From Erodium maritimum (Eukaryota; Streptophyta; Magnoliopsida; Geraniales; Geraniaceae), in assembly GCA_963921825.1 (NCBI GenBank), contig OY997594.1:40604557-40668556 (forward strand): a stretch of DNA of 64,000 nucleotides, given 5' to 3'. Numbering within the stretch: the first letter of the stretch is position 1; every line of letters starts with the position of its first letter. Of this stretch, positions 35,612 through 48,356 are shown piece by piece. A program made the position numbers and the translations under genes. Below the pieces are notes generated by a model. It worked only from the letters and a program-made list of their open reading frames with translations, was not told where the DNA came from and searched no databases.

Positions 35612-38600
35612 TTAGGCGCTCCTAGTCAGCGCAGCACCCGGAGACTCGACCCACTCAAGGAAGGTGAATGAACGACCAGCCGCTCCCAAACTGGAAAAAG
35701 ATCCTTGCTGAACCCTAGCTAGCAGAATGCTTGGTACGATAGCAGCAGACCCTGAGAAGACACGGTGGTTGCGCTCCAATCAAATATGCCAAAGACACAG
35801 CAATCCGATACCAATCCACTCAGACCTCAGCCTACGCGAGCCCAACAGAGAGGTCCAGGACTCAAGAAACAGAACCGGCGACATCGGAAACACGCCCACA
35901 ACTCCCCACCAACCCAAGATCAGAGACCAGACCCTCCAGGTCCAAGAGCAAGTGACAAACAAGTGGCTAGAGTCCTCCCCGCCTGAACCACACAACATGC
36001 ACCTCCAACGAGCTAACGAAATCGACACACCCCTATCCACCAAGAAGGAGATAGTGGGAACCCCACCATGAGCAAACAACCAGGCAAATAAATGGATCTT
36101 GGGAGGAACAGGGGCTGACCAGATCACAGAAGCCCAAGGAGTGACCTCATAATCTACCCAACCAGCAATCACCTGAAAAGCTCTAGCTGACGAGAACCCT
36201 TTTGGATCCCAAGACCAGACCAGCGAATCTGGGCGTTCGCGTACTAAACGAACACCAACCAGACGGACCCTTATCTCCTCCAACTCCTCAACATCGCGAA
36301 CCCGAAGATCCCTATCAAACAGAAAAGCCCAGTCCCCATCCACATAAAACTCTGCAACTGACCCATGATGGCCTGCCACCAACCGATAAAGCCGGGGAAA
36401 ACGAGTCGCCATAGCTGTATCAAAAAGCCACGGGTCCTCCCAAAAACGAATCATGGTGCCAGAACTGACCACCCATCTCAAAGTACCGGGACCAAACACT
36501 CTCGCAAACCCAGGTTCCCGATCCAAATGAACCACATGTCGGATGAAGAATGAGGACACCCTTGCGGGAGCCGTAAGCGATCCCAAGTCCCACTCAGTCT
36601 CTCTCCACCCAAAACAAGCACAAATGACACGACTCTAGAAGGCAGCCCCCTCTATAGCAAAGCGCCACCACCATTTCAGGAGAAGACTGATGTTTACCTC
36701 CGAAAGAGAACGAACACATAGTCCTCCTGAGTCCTTGGGCCTGCAAACCACCTCCCACGGAACCTTGGACAGACACCTCCTCTCACGCCCTGAACACCAA
36801 AGGAACCTCCTCTGAAATCTCTTTAGCAGCCGAACCACCTTTTTAGGGGCTCGAAACAAGGACATGAAAAATATCGGCAAGCTAGCCAAGGTCGCCCTGA
36901 TGAGCGTGTGGCGCCCACCTAAAGAGAGAAAGCGAGACGAGGATTGCCTCCTAGAGGGAACCCAAGGTAAGTGAAAGGGAGAGTGCCCAAAGAACACCGC
37001 ATGGCCTCCGTAAGATCCGTACACACCAAATCATCAACAGCAAGAGCAACCAGAGACGACTTGGTGAAGTTGATCCGCAGACCAGACATCAACTCAAAAG
37101 AGTGGAGAACAAAAATAACAGCACGAAACTGATCCACCCCTGCCTCAAGGAACAATAAAGTGTCATCCGCGAACTGCAGGTGAGAAACCCTGATGGTTGG
37201 GCCAACCCTAATGCCCCCGTACAAACCCTGCCTGATACCAAGCTCAAATATCTGGTGAAAACCCTCAGCAGCTATCAGAAAAAGATAAGGCGACATCGGA
37301 CACCCCTGTCTGACTCCCTGTAAGACCTTAAACTGCTCAGATGGAGACCCATTAATCAGCACAGAAGAGAAACCCCGAAGACACGAGGAGATCCACAAAA
37401 TTCACTTCCCGCCAAAACCTATACTCCGAAGAACATGAAGAAAGTAAGACCAATCAACCTTATCGAACGCCTTCTCGAAATCCAACTTCACCAAAGCGGA
37501 TGGCTGGTGAGAACGTCGCACATATCCAAGAACCTCCACAGCGAAAAGGACATTGTCCGATAACTGCCTCCCCTGCACACACGCGGATTGAGTAGAGCTG
37601 ATAAGATCTCCAATCACCCTCTTCAACCGCCTCGACAAAATCTTAGCCAAGATCTTGTACGAGGCTGTCGTAAGACTAATAGGACGAAACTTCGAGAAGG
37701 AACGAGGAGAAGGGACCTTCGGGATGAGAACAATAAAGCTCGAGTTCACCCCACGATTAAGCTGAAACGAGGCATGAAAGAAATGAAGAAAACACAAGAA
37801 GTCACCCCGAATGATTGGCCAAGCCACTCGGAAGAAGACTAGATTTAAACCATCTGGCCCAGGGGCCTTGTCCCTAGAACAAGCAGACAAGGCCTCCAAC
37901 ACCTCAGCCTCAGTAAAAGGAGACTCCAACATACATGAGTCCTCATCGCTTAACCTGGCAAACGGCAAAGCAGGTAAGGTATGACGGGTAGACTAGTCAG
38001 AGAAGAAATGAGCCCCAAAGTGAGCGACAACCTGGGCCTTGACCCCTGAAGGATCTGAAAACTCAGTACCGTTCTCTATCACCGAGAAGATCTGGTTCCG
38101 AGCACCATGGGACTGAGCAACCCTATGGAAGTAGGCTGAATTACGATCCCCATCCTTGCCCCACTTGACTCTGGCCTTCTGCTTCCACAAGCTAGATCTC
38201 TGTCCTGCCTTAGTGGCTAACTGGGAGGTGCAAAAAGCTCTCTCGGTCAGCTCTTCCTCCGATAAAGGCCTAGTGTCAACCAGGACATCAAAAGCATCAA
38301 TACGCACCTCCAACTCTGATATACAAGTGTCTAGTTGCCCAAAAATCGACCGATTCCATTCACGCATATCATTCCTCAAGGTTCTTAACTTGGTCCACCA
38401 AATGAACTCCGGATCTCCATGAACCACATAAGAGGACCAAATTTCCCTCACAAAAGGGAGGAACTCTTCGTGCTCTACCCAAGCATCGATAAAACGAAAA
38501 GGCCTAGGGCCCCAGTCGACCCTCTCAGCAGACAATAGGATCAGACAATGATCAGAGAGGGAACGGGTGAGTCCTTTCTGAACAGGTCCAGAAAACATGC

Positions 38601-39216
38601 ATAAAAGCTCGGGAGACAGAAGAAACCTGTCAATACGACTGCACCTAGAAGCGGGACCAAACCAGGTAAACCGCCTGTTGGCTAGGGGGAGATCGAGTAA
38701 CCCTGCTGCCGAGATAAAGTCGCAAAACTCAGAACTATCACCATGCAAAAGCCCCCCAGAGGAGATCTCCTCCTGAGAACAAACCGTGTTGAAGTCCCCC
38801 GCGACAAGCAACACATGCCCAACTCCGTCAACAACAGAATGGTGAGACGTCCAAAGGTCTCTTCTCGCCACAACAGAGGTAGGAGCAAACACATTCAGGA
38901 CTGTCATGGGAGTTCCCGTAGGCAAATGAACTCTAGACCAGAGTAGAACGCCAGGTAAAGGATACACCTGACTCACCTGATACACTCTGCTATTCCAGAT
39001 AGAAAGAAGACCCCCCGACAACCCAGAGGAAGGAATAAAAGAATAGGTGAAATCAGCTCTCAAACCACACGAACGAGCAATACTAAGGCTAATGTCCGTC
39101 AACTTCGTCTCCTGTATCAAGACAAAGTCAGCCCGATGAGCTCGGACAAGAGACGCCAACAGACTCCTCTTCGAAGAGGAGCCTAGCCCTCGAGCATTCC
39201 AAGAGAGGAAAATCAT
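35612..39216 (-). pseudogene. LINE ORF2: endonuclease, reverse transcriptase, zf-RVT
   Basis: ORF2 starts ATG at 39216 (MIFLSWNARGLG) and ends TAA at 35612. The N-terminal 230 residues are an APE-type endonuclease (QETKL, GDFN, LSDH). The reverse transcriptase follows, with DKAPGPDGL, PISL, KAFDKVDW and the catalytic FADDT motif. The C-terminus has a zinc-binding reverse-transcriptase domain (CMLCGSGGEDSSHLFVTC). It would nick the target, copy its own RNA and integrate it. Breaks: TAG at 37993-37995, TGA at 37402-37404, a frameshift plus probable small deletion near 36960, TAG at 36635-36637 and TGA at 35780-35782. Three of the stops fall where relatives have Trp. Its start overlaps the ORF1 stop by ATGA. 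Confidence 0.88.
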
Positions 39217-41760
39217 GGAGTCACCGAGGGGTTAGCAACCCCGCTACTATAAGTATGGCTAAGCACCGCCTCAACCTTCCTAAAACCCTCCTCAGCTAAA
39301 CCCTTGTAGCAGACCCCCATACTCTCAGCGAACCGCGCCACTGTGTGGGTGATGCTCTTGCCCGTACGTCCATCAACAAGATCAGACCGAAACTCCGAAA
39401 AAACCGACGGGCGAGAACAAGCCAGGGGCGCAACCTCCTTTCCTGTAGAAGAACCCAAACCACCCCCACCACCAACCTCTAACACAGACTCCGGGGGGGC
39501 ATCAAACAAAACTAAAGCAGTCTCCACACAAACCTCCTCAGCTCCCTGCTCCTGATCCAACACGGACTCGGAGTCTCGAGTGGCGTCACACGCGGCCGAG
39601 AAACACTACTCATGACTACCCCCTGCATCATCACCAACTGATTGAGCCTCAAAAGGAACTACAGCCTGGGACGAGGCACCTGCTGCAGATCTAATTGGCA
39701 ATAGTAAGGAACGTGGCCTGGTCGTGAAAGCATGAATGATCAGATCAATACCAGACCCCGACGAAACAGCCGGAGGGGGTCTAGGAGTAGGGCAGGGTGG
39801 AATACTATCCACATGCGCCCTCTTCACTACCACCTCTGCAGAAAAGTCGTCCCACCAAACCGGAACCGACACACTATGAAATGAGACCTCCGAAGTGTGA
39901 ATAAGAGCTAAGGCCCTGGACATCTGGCCCGAGACTAAAGAAGTCGGATGAACGGCAATCAGGTGACCAACCCTCTCCACAACACGGACCATACTATCCC
40001 TACACCACCTGTAGGGGGTAGACCACAGAGGTCAACCCACAATAGGCGCCCACCGGAAAGGACCTTGTCCAAACAGCTAGAAAAGGAGAAGAACCAAGGT
40101 CAAAGGCTGGTCCAATCATCCTGGGTCAAGATCTCCCAAATCGAACGATCAACACAACGAAGGAGAAACATGCGCGATCCCAGATCAAATAGCTCTATAC
40201 CAGTTAAGTCTGATCTCCCCATAGCAGCTACTAGAGAGGAGGAAGAGGACGAGGTCGCCGCCACCACCAAAACCCAAAGATCAGTCCGCCCAACCAAGGA
40301 GGGGTTAACCGAGGGGAGACAAACCGCCTCTAAGCACAATGAAGGAGGGTGTTGCTCAATCCCATCACCCCTACCCCAGGACTAGTCCCGGGAGGAATAC
40401 ACTCAGAAGAAGAAGCGATATTCCTAACAGGAGTCTGCTCTTCCGGAACAAGGTTAACTTCAGAGTTGGGCTTAACACCAACAGGAGCCACTGGAGGTTC
40501 AGGCCTACTTGGCCGAGAGGAAGCCAAAGACCCAGCGCGTCTACCCAATTCCACAACCAATTTTTGCGAACCCCACAACGACCCATTCAAAGAAGCCACA
40601 ACTTTAAGCAAATCAGAATACAACGAAAAGTAAATAAAAGCAAATGGCCTACCTCGTGACGAGAAGCGAGGAGAGAAACCGATCCCACAGAGTCGCCCGA
40701 TCTGACTAAAAAGGCCACAAAGCTGCTCTTTCGAAGTCGACTTGGAGAAATTAGCAACAAAAGCCGGGAACCCCTAATCCTGACTTTTGGCATCCCCTTT
40801 ACGAACCTTCGCCTTCTTCTACCTTCTGCTCTGGACTATAGTCCAACCTGCCTCCTCATCCCTTGGAACCACCTTACTCGCTTCAAGCACGGGGGCAGGT
40901 TCGGAGTGAACGCTTCCATGCTTAAGAGCTCGATCATTGGTGCCCTCGCTGGTCGGGAATGGGCCATGGTTAACAACGAAACCCCGATGCCCAACCTCGA
41001 CTCGCTCATCGGGTTTGAAACCACCCAACTCCGGCCGAGTCCCGCCTTTCTTCTTCGTCAACACCGGGCCAACCACCACCACTCTCGGTCCAGCATTAGA
41101 AAACAAGGAGACAGTGGTGCCCCCCGGCGACAACCAACGCCGGACCCGAGATGATCCGGAGCGTGCGACTCCGGCCAAACCAGTCTCAGCCTCTCTACCC
41201 ACGCCCTGTGACAGCACCAGAGCAGCCCCAAGTACCACTGCACTGAGAGACGCCGGTTCCGTACTCCGTCTACCCTAGCTCACGTCCGGTAAAACAGCAG
41301 CAACGTCGCGCGAAGCCGGCCCTGAAAGGCCACGGGACCTACTGCGCGAAGCTGCCCTTGAAACGCCACGGGAGGAGCAACGTCCCCATGTCCCAGAGTC
41401 GCCGGCCTCGGATCTATCACCCCAACACCGGGGATCACTAGCCTTTCTGCTGGGAACCGGTGCCGCCGCTACCGGGACGCCTTGGCCGAGAAGCTCCAGA
41501 CCCATCGCCGCTGATCCTCGTTCCAGCAACCCACCGTCTGCAACCTGACTCTCCACACCTACCAAAACACCCTTCTTCTTCAGATCAACAACTCCGGCCG
41601 GCAAGGCTCCTCCCGAGGAAGACGAAGCCACTCCGTTCGTCGTCGAAGCCACTGCTCGCACCCCCATTCCTCCGCTCCCGGCCGACCCAACGTAGCCTGC
41701 CATACCCCCAACCACTCCCCCACGCTCACAGGATGTTGATCAGTGAGGAAGGGAACCCAT
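39213..41760 (-). pseudogene. LINE ORF1: RRM-like and DUF4283-like nucleic-acid-binding protein
   Basis: The likely start is the ATG at 41758-41760. One frame can be followed to 40330 through stops (early TGA, 41275, 40819, about 40763, 40330), then the coding moves to other frames (40339-40100, 39992-39606, 39563-39213). A central part (GFPAFVANFSKSTSKEQL...GRLCGIGF) looks like an RRM, and the next part (LGSRMFLLRCVDRSIWEIL) like the DUF4283 region found in plant LINE and gag-like proteins. It would coat the element RNA. The last frame ends TGA at 39213, overlapping the ORF2 ATG by four bases. Domain calls are by eye. Confidence 0.65.
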
Positions 41761-41850
41761 GCTCGCCAAAAAAACCGGCCGCCGTCGCGCAAAAACCCTA
41801 GAACGCTCAAACCTGTACTAAAAAGTCATACAATTTACCAAAAAAATGTT

Positions 41851-43639
41851 GTGTTTTTACAGTCAATAAGACAACAACTTAATTGCATCTCATCCATTCA
41901 TTTATGAAATGGATGGATTAGATGGATTCTCACAACTTTTAGATTAAGGATGAGTTTCTATTTATTTTTTGAGCACATAGGAGATTTTATTGATATGGGA
42001 ACGGAAGCATACAAGTAAATTATCTGAAAAATGAAAGATTAAGGCAAAGGTCTAGTCCGTAGGCATCGATCGCTAACTCTATTACAAAGTGACTGGTTAT
42101 ACCAGGATGATTAAAGGGGAGAGCAATGCCTCGAGGGGTTGGGTAGACGGTAGGAAGTCGGCCGTATACACTCCTTGTCTCAACTTGAAGATGCTTAGGA
42201 CTATGGATATAGGCCGATTGATTGGACAACAAACATCTAGGGAGTAACCCAGGGAGTGGGGGAAGTAGGAGTTTGGTAGTGAACCGAACGTGGCAGGGCG
42301 AGGTGTGTTTTGCCGGACACACCCCGTTGTTGGGAATGCCCCTCATGAGCTTTGACGAGACCGTTGAGAGGGTCTCGTTTGGATCATACTTAAGAACCTT
42401 GGGACTATGTTTCCCTGTCCCGGTAGGTATGACCTTGTAGTTCCAAGGGGAGCCTTGGATGTTTCTAAGGATCTTGTAGCGACAAACAATATTCTATGTA
42501 TGGCAAGAAGTCATGTGTCGCCTCTGTCTCTTCAAGTCTCAGGGATCGACTCCCATCAAGAGGTCGGATAGGCTGATCAGCCACAACGTGGTCCGTCCCC
42601 TTATGTTGTGGTGTGTCATAGGCTAGAGATCATGAATCGATGGTGAGGCATGGATGGCCTGGATACTCTATTCTGGAGGAGAGAGAGAGCGACAACATTG
42701 GATTGCCTACGGGAATTTCTTTCTGCCTACCCGTGCATCTGGGAGAGGTTTCCACGGTCTGGTTTCCATCCCACTCTCTTGTATCAGGTCTTGCACTAGT
42801 TGTAGTAGCATGCCACAACACCGGGCGCACCATGCAAGGCCTATCGGGATGGGCTTCTGTGCCAGCTTGCAAGACATCGCCTAGATCAGGGCAGGTTCAC
42901 CTTGGTGGTTGGTCTGTTCCCGAGGGAAGATCAGGGATTAGGTCGTCAGGATTGAAAAAGGGTTGGGTCATTCGGGTTGGACAAGGGTCTGAAAGCATTG
43001 GCCCGGGCAGGGACGACATCTCTTTCGCACCCCCAGATGGGCCAACCACGTGTTCCTCGATAGTCGAAGCAAGCCTCCCCAACTCGAAAAACTGGTGGGG
43101 CGAGGGGTTTCGCCTTGCATATAAGAGACGGCCCGAGGAGATAGTGAGTTACCTTCCTTTTATCCTGGGCCTCGGCCTTGTTGTGGATTCGGGAGTGGAA
43201 GAAGGGTAGAGACCTCCGGGGCCATCATTTGGTGATGGAGGAGAGCGAAAGACGGAGGAGAGACGGGCGAGACACTTAGGTTTCTTGATGCACTCCAATT
43301 TTAGTAACTACCAGATGGGTGCCGGAGGCATGACGAGAGGCGATTGGACAAGGCATTGGTCTATCTCGAACCCAACGCTCGTCGTCTTGGGACTCGATGT
43401 GGGTGCAGGTATCTCTGGTGAAAGAGGCTTTACGAGGGGTGTTAGAGCCTTAGATTCCATTAGTACGCACATAGGTCGTCGTAGAGGAAGCTTGCTAGTG
43501 GAGGTCGACAACGACGACAACACATTGAGGAGGAGAGTTGAGAAAAAGAGAACCATGTTAGAACATTTTTTGTATTGATTTGGATTGACTGAGTTTGCAT
43601 TTAGTTTCTTCTCTATATGATTAATTGGAATAATTTTAA
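41851..43639. other. Unassigned GC-rich block with ORFs of unknown meaning
   Basis: A T-rich start at 41960 followed by GAGCACATAGGAGATTTTATTG resembles a LINE 3' tail on the minus strand, and GC-rich sequence follows to about 43560. The longest plus frame is 42640-43209 (189 codons); minus frames at 42020-42346 and 43308-43712 are comparable. None shows a family motif I recognise. A truncated retroelement or captured gene fragment is possible. No target duplication was found. Confidence 0.3.
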
Positions 43640-43865
43640 GGGAAAATTTCACATTAATACTGGGGATGGCAAATGATCGGGTATGGGTAAGGATCATAAC
43701 CTCCATTTCCACCCATTTGCATTTCCTTTACCCTCCATACCCACCCAATACCCATTTTGATCCATTTTTGTTTCACCTATTTTTACCCAATACCCATTTG
43801 GATACCCACGAATACCCATTTACATCCATATCAATATACCCATTTGAATACTCTTGAAAAGCCTT

Positions 43866-44458
43866 TTCTTTTAATCTTTTTTTGATAGTTGCAAAAACAT
43901 ACCCTAAACTTAATTTATAGTCATCTTTTTTTATAATTGCAAAAACATGCCCAAAACTTTTCTTATAGTCATCTTCTTTGATAGTTGCAAAAAAATACCC
44001 TAAACTTTTCTTATAGTCATCTTTTTTTGATAGCTGCAAAAACATACCCTAAACTTTTTTTAGTCATCTTCTTTTGATAGTTGCAACAAAATACCCTAAA
44101 CTTTTCGTATATTCATCTTTTTTTGATAGCTGTAAAAACATACCCTAAAATTTTTTTAGTCATCTTCTTTTGATAGTTGCAAAAACATACCCTAAACTTT
44201 TCTTTTAATCATCTTCTTTGATAGTTGCAAAAACATACCCTAAACTTTTTCTATAGTCATCTACTTTTGATAGTTACAAAAACATACCCTAAACTTAACT
44301 TATAGTCATCTTCTTTTGATAGTAGCAAAAACATACCCTAAACTTAACTTATAGTAATCTTCCTTTGATAATTGTAAAAACATACGCTAAACTTAAGTTA
44401 GTCATCTTCTTTTGCTAGTTACAAAAACATACCCTAAACTTAACTTATAGTCATATTT
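43866..44458. repeat. Minisatellite, about 12 units of 48 bp
   Basis: Each unit reads roughly CATCTTCTTTTGATAGTTGC then AAAAACATACCCTAAACTTT and TCTTATAGT. Units differ by a few bases and by small T-run length changes. Every unit carries CCCTAAA, the plant telomere motif, but not in telomeric tandem form. Confidence 0.9.
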
Positions 44459-44669
44459 AAGTCCGTCGTCTAAATACTCACCAACAACATACCCTAAGAT
44501 TTAAGTCCGTCGTCCAAAAGCTCACCAAAAAAAATCCACCGAGAAAAATATTGTTGCATCAGTGTCCCAACGTAGACATATATACACGAATATATATGTA
44601 TATATACACATATATACATATACATATACATATATACGTATATATACACGTAGAGTTGGTATCAGGTAC

Positions 44670-45118
44670 AAACCACCTCTTATTGTGCAAACTACGAACC
44701 AATCTGAGCCATAGGATCCCCCAAAGTGATGTCAACAAAGCGCACCAGATGATGACACGTAGGCAATTAAATATATAAAACACCGCACCTCATTGGGCAA
44801 ACTACGAACTCACCTGGTGCTCAAACGTGGGCGCGCTAGCTGCTGGTGCGCGCGTGCACAATATTGATAGTTTGAATAGCACGATGTTGATCGTTTAGTA
44901 CAACATGTGCTGATAGTTTGCATTTTGTACTAAACTATCAACACCGTGCTTGTAAACTATCAGCACTCGCGCGCGCGTGGTCAACACGCGCTATTGTGCG
45001 GGCACAGGCGCGCGCGAAGTGGCCACGTGTCAGCATTGCGCGCGCTCTGCTGACGTCATTTTGACCGCATCCTGTGGCTTAGATTGGTTTGTAGTTTGCA
45101 CGAAAAGGGTGATTTTTA
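44670..45118. repeat. Inverted-repeat unit with central palindrome
   Basis: The phrase TGCAAACTACGAACCAATCT near 44690 returns inverted near 45090, and a central palindrome spans about 44866-44961 (GATAGTTTG...CAAACTATC with GTACTAAAC-type inner arms). GC/CG-rich stretches such as CGCGCGCG flank the centre. TA-rich and CA-rich microsatellites lie on both sides. It is non-coding and could be a MITE or a recombination product. Confidence 0.6.
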
Positions 45119-45129
45119 CTGGATAGCTA

Positions 45130-45207
45130 CTTTATACACACACACACACACATATATATATACATATACATATATGCACGTATATATATACATATACATA
45201 TATATAG
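45130..45207. repeat. CA/TA microsatellite
   Basis: An (AC)n run passes into TATATA and CATATA repeats. A matching TA/CA-rich tract is at 44576-44650 on the other side of the inverted-repeat unit. Confidence 0.8.
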
Positions 45208-45454
45208 AAGTGTGCTCAAATGTTACCCATTTTTAAAATGTTGCTTGTTACTTGATTTTGGGCCTTTATATCAAGCTGATCCAAGGGCTATAAACATAAT
45301 GGCACGAAATCGTAATTAACTTGAACTTTATTTATTTTTCTGTAAATTTAGAATAAATAAGGACAAATCAGTCTTTTTATATTTCCCTTATACTTAACCC
45401 TAACCCACAACTTCACATTCATTCCTCACAAAATCTCTCTCCCTACTTATCTGC

Positions 45455-45922
45455 GTGGAACTATTGGTTTCCCTTCTCGAACCTTTTTTCTTCGTCGTCG
45501 TAGAACCAGCACGTCGGCTCCGAACCTCGCCTCACGCAGCCACAACAGCTCCCTCATCGCTCTCTGATGTGCTGGAGCCGGAGTTGCTGGTCTCTCCTCT
45601 TGAAGCTTTTCTCGCCGCTTTCGTAGAACCAGCACACCGGCTCCAAAGCTCGCATCGCACTGTCACATCAGCACCTCGCCTCGCACCGGTGTGGTTCCCC
45701 ACACCCTCCTCAACCAAACTCCAGCATCGCTCCGGCTGCTCCACACGATCTGGCCGAGGTCGAGGTGCACCAAAACTGCAAGAGGTGGCACTGTCGCAGG
45801 CGAGGTCGAAGTTGAGCTGCAACGATGATGCACGGGCGCATGCGGGCGGAGATACATATATGTTATTTTATTTTTATTTTTTGGTTTTGTGTATTGAATG
45901 CAATTGCAAAAACATACATTAA
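45455..45922 (+). other. ORF of 155 codons with an internal duplication, function unknown
   Basis: A GC-rich frame within the hAT-like element. Its first 41 residues (ELLVSLLEPFFFVVVEPARR...) recur in altered form over the next 35 (ELLVSPLEAFLAAFVEPAHR), showing a tandem DNA duplication of about 120 bp. No family motif was recognised and a minus frame of similar length overlaps. It may be a fragment of a captured host gene rather than a working gene. Confidence 0.25.
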
Positions 45923-46190
45923 AGTTAGCTTACACATACAGATGAAAATGGTAAAAACATACATTCAGTTCAGCTTACACATACAAATGAAAATGGGAAG
46001 AACATACATTAAGTTTAGCTTACACATATGCAGTTGCGAAAACATAAAAAACATACATTAAGTTTAGCCTACACAGACAAATGAAAATGGTAAGAACATC
46101 CATTGAGTTTTAGCTCCTATAAACATACATTAGGTTTAGCATACACATACAACTGAAAATTGCAAAACATACATTCATTTCGTTTATATT
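45903..46190. repeat. Second minisatellite, about 6 diverged units
   Basis: Units of 45-50 bp reading AAAAACATACATTAAGTTTAGC, then TTACACATACAAATGAAAAT. The rhythm and the AAAAACATAC phrase echo the 48-bp array at 43866-44458, so the two may share an origin. Confidence 0.7.
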
Positions 46191-46630
46191 TTTGTGTGTT
46201 TGAGTAAATCGTTTTTTTCTTTCTTTAAAACATATTCAATATGCTACTTGATAGATAGTTCTTGGGAAAATAAAAATATTGGCGCAAGAAAAAATTAAAT
46301 CGGAGTTGAAACGAAGTGGGAAAGATCAAAATAGTAAACTTGGTGGAAAAAGAAACGAAAATAGCAGCCAATTTCGTACCTGAATGTTACATGCGCGTGA
46401 ACCAATTTTCAAAACTACCCCATATAGATGCGCGTGAACCAATTTTACATGTATAATTTCTGAAAATTATGGGCCTTAGATTTTCTATATTGGAAGGTGT
46501 AGATTAGTTCTATGTTCTGATCTAAGAAGTGATTTGTACTTGATAGTATATATATGTATGATGGTGGAAACTGGAACGAGAGCTAAAGGTGGGACCGTGG
46601 GTATGGGTGTATATATATATATATATATAT

Positions 46631-48356
46631 AGGTACACAATCCGTTGTAAATAGGTTCTTAAAATGTAAAACGTAAATAAATCTGAATCTTAGGATTAGA
46701 CTAGATTAAAGGCCTAGATTTTTTCAGCCCAACTAATGGCATTTTTGTAATATGGAACATTTCGGATCTAATTTTTGTCATTTTAAATACACATAAGGGC
46801 ATTTTCGAACTTCCACACTGATTATTTACCCATAAACCCTAATTTCTATTTAAATATCCCTAATCCTCCTTGGTTTCTCTCTATCGCAGAACCTCCTCCC
46901 TTGCTTTTCTCTATCGCAACACCTCCCTCTATCCTTCCCCGAGCTCGTCGCCACAGCCAACGTCTGCCACCTCTTCATAGTCGTGAACGGACGAACATAG
47001 CAGGCTTGTCCGTGTGAACTCGGCCACACGGCCTTGCAGACAGGACAACAACCGAAGAGAGACGCGGAGGTTACACCGTCGATTTACGCCACCGTTGGTT
47101 CCGTTGAACTTTGGCCTGACCTTTCTCGATGTCGTCTCGCCCGATTGGTCTGCTCTCCGTCAAAAGCCACCAGTGCTGTGAAGAACGAGATTCGCCGGAA
47201 CCAGTGCATGAAGAAAAAAGTCCCGAGGTGTGGTGCTGTATCATTGATATGCAAGTAAACCAGTTGCATATACATCGTCAGGTTTGTCTATTTACACGCA
47301 CACCAGACACTTAAATATGTATTATGTTTCTCAGTTATGCTTTAAGGCCTTTCTGAATAAAAAAATACAAGTTAAAAACTCATGATGATGATATGCTTTC
47401 TACACACATTTCAAAGTTGTTTGGGTTTTGGAATAAGGAATGGCACAGTGTACGGGTTTGGTAACCAAACAATTCTACTATACTCGCATGTGATGTTTGA
47501 GTGACGATAAATAAAACATGTTCTTGTTTGAATGACTGTAATATATTATTCTAAAAACTATAATAATGTTTGATAAATACCGTAACAAAGTGTATGCATG
47601 TGTTAATAAATACTATTAGCACATTTTGTTTTATTAATTTGTTGTGGTGTGATCGAACTTGTTGTTCTGAATTTTTTTTTTAATTGTTGTTCTCTGATTT
47701 TTTTTTTCATTTTTGAAATTGAGATTGAATCAGAGCTGAAACGTTGTGACTCGGAGGATTGGTGGGTTAGCTTTGGCAAGGTGTGAGACGGAGGCGACGT
47801 CTTGTTTCACGTAATATTGATTGTGAAGTTGTTATAATTCTCCAGTCATGTAATATTACTTACAAATTACTATAAGTATAAAGTTTTATAATATTATTTA
47901 CAAATTACTGTGATATTAACTATAAATTATTGTAATATTGATTATAAATTACTGTAATATTAGCTATAACTTACTGTAATATTGACTACAAATTACTGTA
48001 ATATTACCTATAAATTACTGTAATATTGACTACAAATTACTATAATAAATTAGTTGTAATATTAAAAAGCTGAATATTTAAAAAAAAATTGTACCAAAAA
48101 TAAAATATTTTATAAATGATATTTTCGAATTTATTAAAAAAATCAAATTTTTTAACCGTAAAAAAATCAAATTACAGTAATAAAATCAAATTTACCCATT
48201 ACATATAAAATGTCTTTAATAGATTTAAAGTTCCTTATATTTACATTTATGCCATTAATGTTTATTTTAATCTCATCCTTCCATATAATCTAATCTAATG
48301 ATTACAATCTATTTACATTTTACAACATAAGCTTCATTTACAACGGATTGTACCCC
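46631..48356. mobile_element. TIR transposon nested in the hAT-like element, with GC-rich insert
   Basis: The left end GGTACACAATCCGTTGTAAA is inverted at the right end (TTTACAACGGATTGTACCCC). Flanks are TATA-rich, so a duplication cannot be fixed. The middle has a GC-rich stretch at about 46870-47260 that reads like the 5' end of a plant gene (CTCTCT-rich leader then mixed coding-like text), but no known protein emerges. A tandem tract of the TAAATTACTGTAATATTGAC type lies at 47850-48060. A captured-gene (pack-type) element is one explanation. Confidence 0.6.
47850..48060. repeat. 22-24-bp tandem repeat
   Basis: About nine diverged units of AAATTACTGTAATATTGACTA. It lies in the AT-rich right half of the nested TIR element. 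Confidence 0.75.

Larger units (their letters stand above)
35117..41839 (-). mobile_element. L1-type LINE retrotransposon, near full length, decayed
   Basis: The minus-strand element ends in a poly(A) tail (T8 at 35117-35124) and carries ORF1 followed by ORF2. A candidate target-site duplication AAAAAATGTT lies at 35107-35116 and 41841-41850, immediately outside the tail and the 5' end; it is A-rich, so chance is possible. The GC content is higher than the flanks. Length of 6.7 kb fits a complete plant LINE. Both ORFs carry stops and frameshifts, so it is not autonomous. Confidence 0.85.

Noticed and set aside
37588..41810. Plus-strand ORFs across the LINE
   Set aside because: Shadows of the minus-strand LINE frames, with no domain of their own.
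43866..44458. Interstitial telomere
   Set aside because: The heptamer occurs once per 48-bp unit, not in tandem.
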